64,000 bases of DNA from Batkoa obscura (GCA_030770535.1 JASVEC010000029.1:620001-684000), one strand, 5' to 3'. Shown: positions 1 to 13,148, numbered from the stretch's first letter. Notes: generated by a model from the letters alone, not told the origin. Numbers and translations: made by a program.

Positions 1-919
1 CTGGCCATAATCTCTAAATAATACAATGCCCCCTGGCTTCAATAATTCATACAAATTTTTAATCACTTGATCCCATTTAGCAGGCTTAATAGCAGAAAAT
101 GAAAATATTAAAGTGACAATATCTACGGACCCAGGTGTTACCTCTGAAGGTAACTCTGAACTTGTCATATCCCATACAAACGCTTTTTGGCGGTTTTCAT
201 CAAATTTTTTATTTGACTAATTCTTTTAATATTTAATTGATTATAAAATTAAGGATTCCTTACTTTAACTAAATCAACAGCTACTTTAGAAAAATCACAA
301 GCCAAAACTCTTAAGTTAGAGCTAGGGTTTGATTCAAGCAATGGATAAGCAGTGGCCCCTGTACCACAGCCTATTTCCATTACAGTAAAAATATTTTTTA
401 ATTCTAAAATGGGATGGGTTGAAGCTGTATCTTCTGCTTTTGGGAATAATTCTGGGAATTCCATTTGTAACCAGTTTCTATTCTTAAAAAATTTGTTTTC
501 ATTCATCGAATAAAATTGGTCCCAATAATTGGAAGCTTCTTCGTCGTATTTTTCTACAGTATTAAGATAGTTTTTAATACTACAGTTACCTACCTATTTA
601 AATTTACCTTTTAGTCCTTCTTCAACTTTAGTTTCCGATTGGGTTTTAATGATTTCTTTAGCTCTAGTTATGTCTTCTTCATCAAGTTCAACATCATCCC
701 TATAATCCTTTTAGTACCCTAAGCTATTCACTACGTAATACAACTTACCAGGCATTATGTTCAAAAACTCTATCTGGATCATTTAAAGTACGAGTACGAA
801 ACCTTTTAGTTTCTTGATTAATTTCTATTTAAATTCTATCAGTTTAATATTCTAGACTGAAAAAACAAAAAAATTTTATACTGTTAGGTTCGATTTTACT
901 TACCATTATTATCTGACAT
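1..919 (-). CDS. METTL2/ABP140-type tRNA m3C methyltransferase (3' end cut by window)
   Basis: SAM-dependent methyltransferase that makes 3-methylcytidine at position 32 of certain tRNAs. Model: complement(join(<1..216,264..553,608..699,749..824,904..919)); all junctions keep frame and the C-terminus lies outside the window. Seen: N-terminal DRVFEHNAWDDVE, the family's helical lead-in, then KYDEEASNYWDQFY, FFKNRNWLQMEFPEL, the SAM-binding motif MEIGCGTGATAYPLL, and LRVLACDFS; the last visible exon has VDIVTLIFSFSAI and LKPGGIVLFRDYG. These blocks occur in this order in human METTL2/METTL8 and yeast Trm140. The 16-nt first exon is small but in frame with the HNAWD block. The subfamily (Thr or Ser tRNA) cannot be told from this part. 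Confidence 0.88.
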
Positions 920-1626
920 AATAAAACTGAGTAATGGCTTTTATATTTTAGAAACTTAAAAGTACATAAAAGAACAATGTAATTTTTTCCTATCATTTAC
1001 ACGTTACTAAATTAAGTAATTTATAACAGATTAAAATAGTCATATTTTGAATAAAATTCGGAAAACTAATTTTATTATCTTATGTGTTGTATAGATGTTG
1101 TTTCCATTATATTGCCCCTTATTGTAAAACATATGGGCTTTAGATGCACGAGTATAGTGGAATAATATCTGGATGATGTTATGTAATCTCAGTTTGATTA
1201 TTATAAATCATTCCCATTTAAATAGTTTTATTTTATTGTATTTTTTTAATCTTTTTTTACTTCGAAAAGGTTGTTAGGTAATATATTCAAAAAACATTCT
1301 AAATATTATTAAATTTGCTATATATAGTATAAATAATAATCTTAGTAAAAGCTATCATGTATATATGAACGACTCTCAGTTTTTAGCTAATGAGCATTTC
1401 ATATTAAATCAACTTTATAAAAATATTTTTTTAAATAAAAATTATAGTAGAAAATTCGATAAAAATATAATCATTATTGATCTAGATAACACTGATTGAT
1501 TATACTTATAATAAATTAAAGTTATCTATTATAGTTGAACTAGCCTAAACGTAAAATCAACTAAACTTTAAAGTTCTTAAATTTGTTAATAAAAATTAAT
1601 GAACTTTAGAATAGGCTTGTAGCATA

Positions 1627-1714
1627 TGGGGCGTATTTTGAATTTTACTAATAACTTTTCCGCTCAAATAGCGCTTAAAAAATGGAAAAGTAATGAAACC
1701 AAAAAACGTTCTCA
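1627..1714 (+). mobile_element. Small inverted-repeat element (MITE-like), copy A
   Basis: Shortest copy of the family (88 bp). It begins TGGGGCGTATTTT and ends AAAAAACGTTCTCA and is flanked on both sides by TA. The centre has the family core CTCAAATAGCGCTTAAAA followed by ATGGAAAAGTAATGAAACC. The left arm has lost about 12 bp relative to the other copies. Non-autonomous: no ORF. Confidence 0.7.
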
Positions 1715-1919
1715 TATGCTTTAGTTTAAATATCGATTAATATTAGCATTTATAATATTGTTAATAAAGCAATTTATCGAAGCGTTATATAAGCAAGCCA
1801 AAAATTTTGAACTAATTTTTATATTTTTATGTTTACTTTATTATGATTATAAGTGTTTGAAAATCATCACATAGAGAACATCTAACTGATATATACATAG
1901 GTTACTAATATTCTTTATA

Positions 1920-2019
1920 TGAGGATGTTTTTTTTGGTTTCATTATTTTTTCTATCTTTAAGTGTTATTTGGGTGGAAAAATTGTTAGTAAAATTCTTAA
2001 ACAAAAAAATACATCCTCA
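1920..2019 (-). mobile_element. Small inverted-repeat element (MITE-like), copy B
   Basis: About 100 bp, the only copy in the reverse orientation. Ends are TGAGGATGTTTTTTTTGG and, on the other side, ACATCCTCA; flanked by TA/TA. The core (reverse strand) has the ACTAACAATTTTTCCAC block and AACACTTAAA in place of AGCGCTTAAA. Confidence 0.75.
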
Positions 2020-2270
2020 TATACCATTACTTACTTTCAACCAGGATATGATAGTATTCAAGTGTTTCTATATTAAAGTATAAACTAGAGTTGATTTTAA
2101 ATAGTACGTAGGGCGTTGCCTTTTGAAGGCTTGAAAAAGACATATGAGCTAAAAACCAGAGTAGCATTTTAATTAAATGTCATAATAAAGACAATAGTTA
2201 ACTTTTAATATAGATATTTACAATAGTTTATTTGTAGATTCAATAAATATTACATCAGCGTAAGAGAGGA

Positions 2271-2804
2271 TTAAGGCAAAGTTAAAAAAGAGATAGAAAT
2301 AAGCATAATAGAGTGTATTACACAATCTATATCATAGTATAATTCTATTGTAAGTAAATCATTGGATTTAAAACATTTTGCAAGCTCCAGAGTAATGGCA
2401 TTATCTATATTTAAAAAGAGGACCCAAGCATCATCGACTAACCTCCAGTAGCATGTTAACTTTATCTCTGAATGTTTAGGACTCAGTTCAATCTCTAAGC
2501 CTCCTTTAACTCCTTTTATGGAGAAAGTAAAGTTTTCATTCATTCCATTTCCACCTATCAAACATTGTATTTGATATTTTTTCGTAAAACTAAACATTGA
2601 TCTTTTAAATGTTGCGATAGGGCTTTTACTAGAATTTGTTAATATGATGGACTTGTTGTTACCAAAATAAATAAAATTGCTTATTTTATTTTCGGTTTCA
2701 TAGATCGAATAGCTTAGCGTAGCGTCTTGCGATTTTATATATAATTTTTTAGTATTACCTAGCTTTTTTAAGCCTTCCGTTAAATAGGTTTGAGTCAGTA
2801 TCAT
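2271..2804 (-). CDS. Hypothetical beta-rich protein, 177 aa
   Basis: Single-exon ORF starting with ATG, with no family I can name. It has many alternating hydrophobic/polar stretches (ATLSYSIYETENKISNFIYF, KSIILTNSSKSPIATFKRSM, FTFSIKGVKGGLEIELS) that predict beta strands. The C-terminal part has one long hydrophobic stretch (CVIHSIMLISISFLTLP). This layout recalls tubby/LURP-one-like or fungal DUF6593-type barrels around a hydrophobic helix, but that is fold-level inference only. No signal peptide. The long, uninterrupted frame with balanced composition in AT-rich DNA supports it being a real gene. Confidence 0.55.
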   Translation of the reverse strand: MILTQTYLTEGLKKLGNTKKLYIKSQDATLSYSIYETENKISNFIYFGNNKSIILTNSSKSPIATFKRSMFSFTKKYQIQCLIGGNGMNENFTFSIKGVKGGLEIELSPKHSEIKLTCYWRLVDDAWVLFLNIDNAITLELAKCFKSNDLLTIELYYDIDCVIHSIMLISISFLTLP

Positions 2805-4047
2805 AGTATATAGTGTTATGTTTTTAATAAATTATTGTTTTTTATTTTTAAATGATTACAACTGTAGTCTATATATACCCTTGTCATATCTATATAACAA
2901 GCCAATACAATTACCCTTTATTAAGTAACAATAATGGAAATAGTAAATTTAAGAACAAAATCATTTCTTTTTGATTTATCAAGAATTAATTAAGCATGCC
3001 AAGAAGCTTGATGACACACATTTGAGCTGCTAATTCTTTAGAGAAATTTGTTTAAGTTGCATAGCCTATTTTACTGAGGCTGTAATTTTATATAGATTTT
3101 TTCTCGGTCTGTTAAAAATACCCGCACCAAAAAATCGAATCATTTCTTTCGATATTTTTCTTTTTCAAAAATACTTGGCTGTTAGTGGGAAAACATTATC
3201 TGGGATAGAAGGAAAGAAAATCATATACCGTTAGGGTTGTAATGTATAATTTGATTCTATATATCTATATAATTAAGAATAGGATATTTATAGCTATGTA
3301 AACTCTAGAAATAATAAATTTATTCTTTGAAGTGATTTTTAAAATCAAAGAGTTATATTGATATATCTACAATAACAGTGATGTGAATTATTTAAATGCT
3401 CGAGTAAAAAACTTTATAGATTATTCCAATAATAGCATCTATTAATATATTATCATTTGATAAATGTCTGATTTAAATGGGACGAAAAATACACAAGCCA
3501 ATTGATTGATTTTAAGTTTTAATTAGAATGAGATTTCTTATCAAAACACTGCTCAATTTTGCAATTTAAAATTTGGAAAAGCTTTAGTAACAACACCTCT
3601 TAACCAAATAAACATGCCTTAATGTTTTATTGCAAGAACTAATAAATATAAAATATATAGCACTATTGTATAGCTTATTGTATAACAATAAATCCAGGTT
3701 GTATGGTTTTTTTAATAGCAGTTCTTAATAAGGATTTAGACGGTAAAATAAATATAAATATAAAATCAAAATTGTGTTTTTATTTCAATTAAAATAATCA
3801 TGTGAACTTAGTTTTAGAAAAAGCATAAGGACAACTCTTTTTGTTTTTAGGTCAGATTAGCCAAATTTTAAATATGAAGTTTCTAAATTTTTGTTACTTA
3901 AAAAACAAAGAATATCTTCAACATAAACCGTACATATGCTTCTAAAATAGTTTAATAGTAGTAGTTTATTTTTTGCTCTTTATAGTTTAGTTAATATTAA
4001 ACAAGATCGTTAGTTCAATTAATGTAGTAAATTTAAGTCTTAAAATA

Positions 4048-4148
4048 TGGGGATATATTTTTTTGTTTAGGAATTTTACTAACAATCTTTCTGCTCAAAT
4101 AGCGCTTAAAAAATGGAAAAAGTAATGAAACCAAAAAATACATCCCCA
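4048..4148 (+). mobile_element. Small inverted-repeat element (MITE-like), copy C
   Basis: 101 bp, near consensus: starts TGGGGATATATTTTTTTG, core CTCAAATAGCGCTTAAAA then ATGGAAAAAGTAATGAAACC, ends ATACATCCCCA. Left flank is TA; right flank is TG, so one target base has changed. Confidence 0.8.
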
Positions 4149-4443
4149 TGTATATTTTTTTTCTGAAAATTATTTAAATGTTGATAAAATATAAAATGCT
4201 AAACAAAATTTTAAGACTTAAAACTTATTATTATTAAGTATTCTCAGAGATAACTTTCTTTTTTTGGGCAAATCTTAACTATAAAGACTGCAGAATTAAA
4301 GTAAAACTAATTCTTCATTTAAAATTTCGATATTTATAGCTAAAATAAATTCCAAACAAAAAAACAAATTTGGGCTGAAAAAATGAATTTACTTTAAACT
4401 CTGTTTTTATTGGACTTTTTTTTAAAGATAACTAAGCGGTATC

Positions 4444-4506
<63 letters not shown>
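4444..4506. repeat. (TTA)21 microsatellite
   Basis: Perfect run of about 21 TTA units, the longest pure microsatellite in the window outside genes. Likely length-variable between strains. Confidence 0.95.
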
Positions 4507-4507
<1 letters not shown>

Positions 4508-5045
4508 GAAGCTAAAATTTAGATTTGAACTAAAAGTATTTTATCTGTTTCATTATTGTTAAATAAAATGTTTTAAAATATTAGCTAAAATATTTACTAA
4601 AAGTTGAATCTTTATTAATTTTTTTATAAAATTGGCTTTTTGCTATAGCCAATAATTTGCTTGCCGTCATTTTTGTCCAAAAGTTATTTCTGGGGATATC
4701 CAATAATAATGGTTAATATTTTTAATGTTGATCAAATTATATACAAGGAGCTAAATATGTATCATTTAAACAATTTTCACGATAGTGTACAACTTATTAA
4801 TTTGCAAATGTTACAAATCAATATTGTAATAAAACTGATCTCTAAAATAAACTAGCTCATTTATCTACAATTGTGAAGTTTTATATACTAATTACATAGC
4901 TACTTTCCAGATATGGCAGCGTATCATAGTTTCATCATCACTTTGAACTTGATAAACAGCTACTGAGTTTGCACTTACTTGTTTGAATTAAAATAAAAAC
5001 CAATTTTATCAAGGATATTGTATAACTTCATACAGCTCATTCCAT

Positions 5046-6346
5046 TTATTCATTGTCCTTTTTTTTAGCAATAAAGCTCTTGAAATTAGGAGTATTAACA
5101 TTTAGTTTGTTACCTACTTATTGATTATTATTTTTTCAAAATAATTGTAATTTAGTTTACCTTGTAATGTAAAAGAATTTCTTAACTTTGATGGAAAAAT
5201 ACTAGTGCTTTTTGTCGTATTTTTTAACAACCTATTTGCAGCTGGGGATAAACCATGCTTATTTTCTTGTCTAGCATATGGACTTGATTCTATTTTACGT
5301 TGGTGTAAAGCCTTCCTTGCACTTTGAGTAAGTTTTATGCTTAACGCTTCTCTTCTATTTGGTTCTTGTAATGCAAATTCCCTTTTTGGAGTCCTAGTTG
5401 GTGTATCATTTATTGCCATCGGAGTGGATTCAATAAACCCCCATGTCATTGGGTTATTATCTCCAAGAGTATCAGGGTTTGGGGCTGGTGTTGCTTCAAC
5501 CAATTCGTAATTCTTATTTGAAGCATTAAAGCCTCCCATTTGTGATAAATTCATACTTGGGGTCGAAGGCGTTGTGCCAAGCTTTATGAAGGTTAAAACT
5601 TTATTTGAGGTAAAATAATAACTTACATTCATTCCTTTAGGCAGCCTTGTGTTACTATGTACAATTTCCTTTGATTGAGATCTAAGATATAAATCTGTAT
5701 CTGGAGCTTTGTATGGTTGTCCTTCTGGCACAAACATTAAACCGTTCTTTGCTTTAAACCTCCACGTTTTTATTTTTCGATACTCTCTTTTATTTAGTTC
5801 ATTATCCTCTCTAAAATCTTCTAATTCATTTCTAGGTACTATAACTTGTTTTTGTTCAGTTGGAATATGGATCAAACTCTGTTCATCTTGTTCACTACTG
5901 TTTGTAATCAATTTCTTTTCTAGGGCGCTAGAAATCAAATTATCTTCATCTTTATATAACCAGTGGTATTTTTTCCTTTTTAATTCCAAATCCTTTTTAA
6001 TTATTTCTGAAAAGGAAGCATTATCTTCTGATGTAAACTTTGTAAAAAATTGATCCAACCCGAGTTCTAAGCCTGGTGCAGCTTGAGAGTTTAGAAGCTC
6101 ATTTCTTCGCTGAATTTCTAAGTTTTCTAACCTTGGCGTAGCACTAAAATCAATTATTTCATCATTTCTCCCTTTTAAATATTTTAAATCTGGGAAAAAA
6201 TCTCTTTCAATTATATGGTCGATCGCAGATGTATATGTTTCTTCTTCTAGGACAGTTACTTCATTCGAGTGTGATTGTATTTCTTCTTGTTTTTTAACTT
6301 TTATTAAGCTTCCAACTGCTGGTGTATTTTCATTTGAGTTTTCCAT
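5046..6346 (-). CDS. ESS2/DGCR14-family spliceosome-associated protein (Bis1-like)
   Basis: Nuclear protein of the spliceosomal C complex. Seen: the family's N-terminal signature YTSAIDHIIERDFFPDLKYL, then TPGLELGLDQFF-like text (APGLELGLDQFFTKFTSEDN), ASFSEIIKKDLELKRKKYHW, the TPSTPSMN block, and late NPMTWGFIESTP and SPAANRLLKN. Two 3' ends are possible. Reading through, the protein stops at 5114 (410 aa). With a normal 47-nt intron (5114-5160), exon 2 (5046..5113) gives a 417-aa form ending NTPNFKSFIAKKKDNE. I prefer the spliced form: the unspliced tail is only AT-derived residues and the intron has good borders. Family identity is sure, the end less so. Confidence 0.87.
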
Positions 6347-6656
6347 TTCTTATATTTGAATAAATAAAGTTATGCCATGCCAAATTTTGGTTGTGGAGTT
6401 CAGAATTTAAAATTTAGACTAATATTTGCAACATAAAGCAGACGTGCTCACTTTGCAATAGTTTCATTTCCACCAAAATAGGCTACAGCTTATTTTATGA
6501 CATAAAATATGCATTGAAAATAGTAATTATTGGTGCAATTCGCTAACAAATTTTAAGAGTTGTAATAAAAACGCATGCGTGACTTAAAGCTGATTCATTG
6601 TCTAACAAAAAGTATATAAAGCCCAAATTTAATTATTTAGTCTACATTTTACAAAA
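6347..6656. other. Divergent promoter region between ESS2 and the GPI-type gene
   Basis: 310 bp separating two divergent genes. Apart from the TATA box at 6613-6620 nothing distinct is visible. Confidence 0.5.
6613..6620 (+). promoter_or_regulatory. TATA box of the GPI-type surface protein gene
   Basis: TATATAAA, 37 bp before the ATG. The second mucin-like gene at 28540 has the same octamer at nearly the same distance, which supports function. Confidence 0.6.
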
Positions 6657-7064
6657 ATGAAATTCTATCTTTTAATTTTAGCTTTATTGTTCCAATTCTC
6701 AGTACAACAAGGTGAAGATGAAGGTGCAATTGGAGTTGTACAAATTGATGCATCAATAGATCAACCATTGGGATCACCTGTAAGCAATAGCACCAAAACA
6801 GCTAGCGATGCTACTCTAGTAACTCAAGTTATTTCTACTAAACCAGTTACTTCTAAAACACCAAGCTCACCTGCTGCGACTCAAATTATAATTCAGTATG
6901 AGACAACTAAATCAGGAAAAACTGATAGTACTTCCACAAGCAGTCCAACAAACACCCAAAAGACCCAGTTTACTAAACCTGGCTCGAGCGGTTCGAGTTT
7001 ATTAAAGCCAAGCTTTGAGTTGCCCTTAGCATTCATCTTGGTTCTTGATTCGTATTTTAATTAG
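6657..7064 (+). CDS. Ser/Thr-rich secreted protein, probably GPI-anchored, 135 aa
   Basis: Probable cell-wall or cell-surface protein. Seen: an N-terminal signal peptide (MKFYLLILALLFQFSVQQG), then a low-complexity Ser/Thr/Pro/Lys stretch (for example KTPSSPAATQ, KTDSTSTSSPTNTQKTQ) suited to O-mannosylation, then a small-residue site GSSGSS about 10 residues before a short hydrophobic tail (ELPLAFILVL) at the very C-terminus. That order is the classic GPI-anchor layout. No enzyme domain. No intron. Preceded by a TATA box. The closest relative in the window is the 183-aa protein at 28540, which shares the plan but not the sequence. Confidence 0.72.
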   Translation: MKFYLLILALLFQFSVQQGEDEGAIGVVQIDASIDQPLGSPVSNSTKTASDATLVTQVISTKPVTSKTPSSPAATQIIIQYETTKSGKTDSTSTSSPTNTQKTQFTKPGSSGSSLLKPSFELPLAFILVLDSYFN

Positions 7065-7821
7065 TTTATTCTAATGCCTCTTAATTCATTCTGCCATTAA
7101 ATTTTAATTATAATATTTGCATTATACGCTGCTTTAATAAACTATTTTAATCATTAAATTTTATTGAATATAGTCTTTAATATAAAATGATTTTTTATTA
7201 ACGTTATTAAATTGAGATATTAATTTAAACTTGGCTTTTTTATAAGCGAAAGCTTAATAACATTTTTAGCCCATAAGTATAGATGCCAAGGGTTTTGTAA
7301 AAGTATTATGAAAGGGTTTTTTGAGGACCTAATTAATAGTTTAATCCAATACTAATCAAAATAGATTAAATAATAAATCAAAGAGTATTAATTGCGTGTA
7401 TCATTTATGAGTGAATTTTTAAGCGTCTAAGTGAAGTTGTATATGTATTATAAATAATAAGGCTATGGCCTTGGTATAAAACCAATGAGCATTGCTTTGT
7501 TCATTTTAATATATTTCATTAATAAGCCAAGTAGTTCTATAACCTCCTTTATTGTAAAAGAACTTGAAAATAACAGTAAAATTAAAGTGATTGGCCAAAT
7601 GCAGAAATTAATTTATAACTCAACAAAACATTGAAAACAAGCCAGTTTTTCATAGAAAGAGATAAAGAATAACAAATTAAAAACAAAGTTAAATAATATA
7701 CAAATAAATTTTAATTGTTTTTATACTATTCATCATTTTACGAGAACATTATCAACATAGTATTAATTCATAAGAGTTTGAAGTAACCTCCTATTCTTTA
7801 TTTCTTTGAATTTTTGTTAAA
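7065..7821. other. Intergenic region, 757 bp
   Basis: No coding potential, repeat or RNA gene seen. It covers the 3' end of the GPI-type gene and the promoter of the Polo kinase gene. Confidence 0.5.
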
Positions 7822-10586
<2,765 letters not shown>

Positions 10587-10824
10587 GATTATAAAATAGA
10601 TAAAATAATTTTAATATTGTATATATAATATATAATATATAATATGTATTGAATTTTTGCTACAAATTAAATCGTTTTCCAATTTTTGAAATAAAAGTAT
10701 TGTCTATTATTTTTAAATTTTATTGATTTTTCAAGTTTATTACGTTATTTAAAATTACCTATTTAAGAATAACTATAATTATTGTTGCTTACGCATCGTA
10801 AATTTGAGGGTGTAGGAAATTAAA

Positions 10825-10831
10825 TGAGTCA
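10825..10831 (+). promoter_or_regulatory. Gcn4/CPC1-type binding site in the HIS1 promoter
   Basis: TGAGTCA, the reverse complement of the canonical TGACTCA box bound by the Gcn4/CpcA bZIP activator of general amino-acid control. It lies about 80 bp before the HIS1 start and 27 bp before a TATA box. Function is inferred from position and the known regulation of histidine genes in fungi. Confidence 0.65.
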
Positions 10832-10857
10832 CAATGATAGATAAGATAAAAAAATAG

Positions 10858-10865
10858 TATATAAA
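10858..10865 (+). promoter_or_regulatory. TATA box of HIS1
   Basis: TATATAAA, 45 bp before the ATG and downstream of the Gcn4-type box. Confidence 0.6.
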
Positions 10866-10909
10866 CAAAAACAACAAAATAAAACAACTCATTTTTAAAT
10901 TTTAAGGAA

Positions 10910-11797
10910 ATGGAGATACTAAACGAACTTAAAGACCGATTATTAATAGCGATCCCAAAGAAAGGAAGGTTACATGAAAAATGTTTAACTTTATTAGATA
11001 ATATCGATATTCAATTCCATCGAAAGCCACGTCATGATATTGCTTTAGCTAAAAATTTACCAGTTGCTATCTTATTTTTGCCTGCTGCAGACATTGCTAA
11101 ATACGTAGCTAAAGGAAATGTATCTTTAGGTATAACTGGGCAAGATATTATAGCTGAATCTGAAGTTGAGGAAAAAATCAACGTAGAATTGAAACTAGGC
11201 TTTGGTAGGTGTAAGTTACAATTACAAGTACCAATTAAAGAGAAGGAGATTGTAGAGCCAGCTCATGTAGCTGGCAAAAGGATTGTGACCAGTTTTCCAA
11301 ATTTGTCCAAAGCCTATTTCAATTCCTTAAATAGCCAAGTTGATACAAAAGTTGAGTTTGTTAGCGGTAGTGTTGAAGTAGCTTGTACATTAGGATTAGC
11401 CGAAGGTATAGTAGATTTAGTAGAATCTGGAGAAACTATGAAAGCAGCTGGGCTCCATGCTATTGGAACTATAATGGAAAGTGAAGCAGTATTGCTTTCA
11501 AACCCAAAGTCTCCATTCCAGCCATTGATTAGAAAACTTAAAGATAGAATTGAAGGTTCCCTCTTGGCCAAAAAATATGTGGTATGTACTTATAATATAT
11601 TAAGAACTAACCTTGAAAAGGCAAAGAAAATCACTCCTGGAAGGTTAGCACCTTCTGTTTCCCCACTTGAAGATTTAGAATGGGTTGCTGTTTCTTCAAT
11701 GGTTTTAAAACAAAACGTGGCTGAAGTCATGGATATGTTAAAAGAAGTAGGGGCATCTGATATTATGGTTAGTATGATTGCTAACTGTAGAGCTTAA
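10910..11797 (+). CDS. HIS1: ATP phosphoribosyltransferase, long form (HisG)
   Basis: First step of histidine synthesis: ATP plus PRPP to phosphoribosyl-ATP. Single exon, 295 aa, the usual length of the fungal enzyme. Seen: LLIAIPKKGRLHEK at the N-terminus, the GNVSLGITGQDIIAES block, ELKLGFGRCKLQLQVP, VEFVSGSVEVACTLGLAEGI with the PRPP-binding region GLAEGIVDLVESGETM, and a C-terminal ACT-like regulatory domain (VSSMVLKQNVAEVMDMLKEV) that binds histidine in long-form enzymes. Its promoter carries a Gcn4-type box. One of the few intronless genes here. Confidence 0.96.
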   Translation: MEILNELKDRLLIAIPKKGRLHEKCLTLLDNIDIQFHRKPRHDIALAKNLPVAILFLPAADIAKYVAKGNVSLGITGQDIIAESEVEEKINVELKLGFGRCKLQLQVPIKEKEIVEPAHVAGKRIVTSFPNLSKAYFNSLNSQVDTKVEFVSGSVEVACTLGLAEGIVDLVESGETMKAAGLHAIGTIMESEAVLLSNPKSPFQPLIRKLKDRIEGSLLAKKYVVCTYNILRTNLEKAKKITPGRLAPSVSPLEDLEWVAVSSMVLKQNVAEVMDMLKEVGASDIMVSMIANCRA

Positions 11798-11956
11798 TAT
11801 AAATAAAAATATACGAATTTTAATTTTTGAGTTTTTGATGAATAACTTTAATTCTAAGTTGAAAAAATTTGATTTAATTGGTTGAAATTATAAGCACAAA
11901 ACTCTAAGGAGCTTCCATTATAATTTTAGTTTTTTAAGTTTATTTATTTATTCCAA

Positions 11957-12624
11957 ATGAGTTATTATAATCCGAATAATCCTCAACAGCCAGAAACCTA
12001 TTATTATGATGCAGATACAACCGTAGATCCGTATTATCAATACTATTATAGCCAAGGAGGAGAAAATACTTCCGCTTATGTTGAACCAACTGTAACGGCT
12101 ATACCTTTAGGATATGACCAAGGTTCCTACCAACCACCAGAAAATAAAAAAGAAAGTAAACAAAGAAAAAAGAAGACTTTGCGTACGGCTGCCGGTAAGG
12201 TTTGGGAAGACAGAACTTTATTGGAATGGGATCCAAGTAAGCTTTTATTAAATTTAATAGCAATCGATATTAATAATTTAGGTGATTTCCGATTATTTGT
12301 AGGAGATTTAGGCAATGAAGTTAATGATGAAATGTTAAAAAAAGCGTTTGAAAAATATCCTTCATTTGTAAAAGCTAAAGTTATTAAGGATAAGAGAAAT
12401 GATAAAACAAAAGGATATGGGTTTGTTAGTTTCAAAGATTCGGATGATTTTATTAAAGCCTCAAAAGAAATGAATGGTAGTTTTTATTTTTTATAATTTA
12501 AATCTTATTTTAAAATAATTTAGGTAAATACATAGGAACAAGACCCATTAAACTCAGGAAGAGTACATGGAAAGAAAGAGCACTTCAAACGAACGATAAA
12601 AAGAAATCTAATAGGCCTTATTGA
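11957..12624 (+). CDS. RBM42-like RNA-binding protein
   Basis: RRM protein of the RBM42 family, which binds RNA in the nucleus and is linked to splicing. Model: join(11957..12236,12282..12476,12524..12624), 191 aa. The N-terminus is Tyr/Gln/Pro-rich (YYNPNNPQQPETYYYDADTT), then a basic stretch and TLRTAAGKVWEDRTL, typical just before the domain. One RRM spans about residues 98-175: WDPSDFRLFVGDLGNEV (split by intron 1), KTKGYGFVSF (RNP1), and GTRPIKLRKSTWKERAL, the family's end signature. Its 3' end faces the Yippee gene with only 27 bp between stop codons. Confidence 0.93.
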
Positions 12625-12651
12625 AGTATTATCAATAAATATTTTTTCTTT

Positions 12652-13148
12652 TCAAAAATTGTCGTTATTAGTACTGTTAATTGCTATATGGTTTAATTCT
12701 AATACATATTTTCCCTCTTTATATTTTTGTGCTTTTTCGTAGGCATATTCCTAATTACTTTAGTAAAAACAATTTAGTAAAAACATTGTATTACATATTT
12801 CCAGCCCAAATTATTATTACAGTTTTTGCATCTTATATCAGACAGTACATGTAATCCAGTCAACAACACCCTTTCTTGCTTCGGCCCTAAGTTGATGTTA
12901 TACCTATTTATGATTAGTGCTAAATCTATTTATGCTAAATCTATTTACACATTATTAAATAAAAATCCTTTCCCGGTTCTACCTTGGAAATTCTATTTAA
13001 GCAAGAGTCAAGTATTATACAATATTAGTTCTAGTCAAATAGTTACTTTAGAAATCAACTCTTGATGTTTGCCTATTCCTGTTTGACATTGATTACAACA
13101 ATAAATATAATTATCATCTACTAAAGTTACAATTAATGAACTATTCAT
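12652..13148 (-). CDS. Yippee-like zinc-binding protein, 117 aa, 4 exons
   Basis: Small conserved eukaryotic protein with a Yippee/Mis18-type zinc fold; the cellular role in fungi is poorly known. Model: complement(join(12652..12750,12795..12903,12949..12992,13047..13148)), all phases consistent. Seen: zinc ligands [20 protein letters not shown], then [35 protein letters not shown] (second CxxC), [20 protein letters not shown] and GKYVLEL, matching the family from end to end. No frame is longer than about 36 codons, so simple ORF calling misses it. Convergent with RBM42; the two 3' UTRs probably overlap. Confidence 0.93.

Larger units (their letters stand above)
920..2270. other. Intergenic region without recognisable gene
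   Basis: Very AT-rich DNA between two minus-strand genes. Apart from two copies of the small inverted-repeat element (1627-1714 and 1920-2019) I see no coding stretch, tRNA or other structure. The part next to 920 should hold the METTL2 promoter. Confidence 0.6.
2805..5045. other. Intergenic region, 2.2 kb
   Basis: AT-rich, no coding pattern that I can support on either strand. It contains element copy C (4048-4148) and a long TTA microsatellite (4444-4506). The short open frame near 4661-4855 has no homology that I recognise and looks accidental. Confidence 0.5.
10587..10909. other. PLK1-HIS1 intergenic region and HIS1 promoter
   Basis: Short tandem TATAATA-type repeat at about 10618-10645 just after the kinase gene, then the HIS1 promoter with a Gcn4-type box and a TATA box, listed separately. 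Confidence 0.55.

Noticed and set aside
880-905. GGTTCGATTT resembling a tRNA B box
   Set aside because: Lies inside METTL2 intron 1; no cloverleaf can be drawn around it.
4661-4855. 64-codon plus-strand ORF
   Set aside because: No ATG-supported homology, AT-rich composition, isolated; looks accidental.
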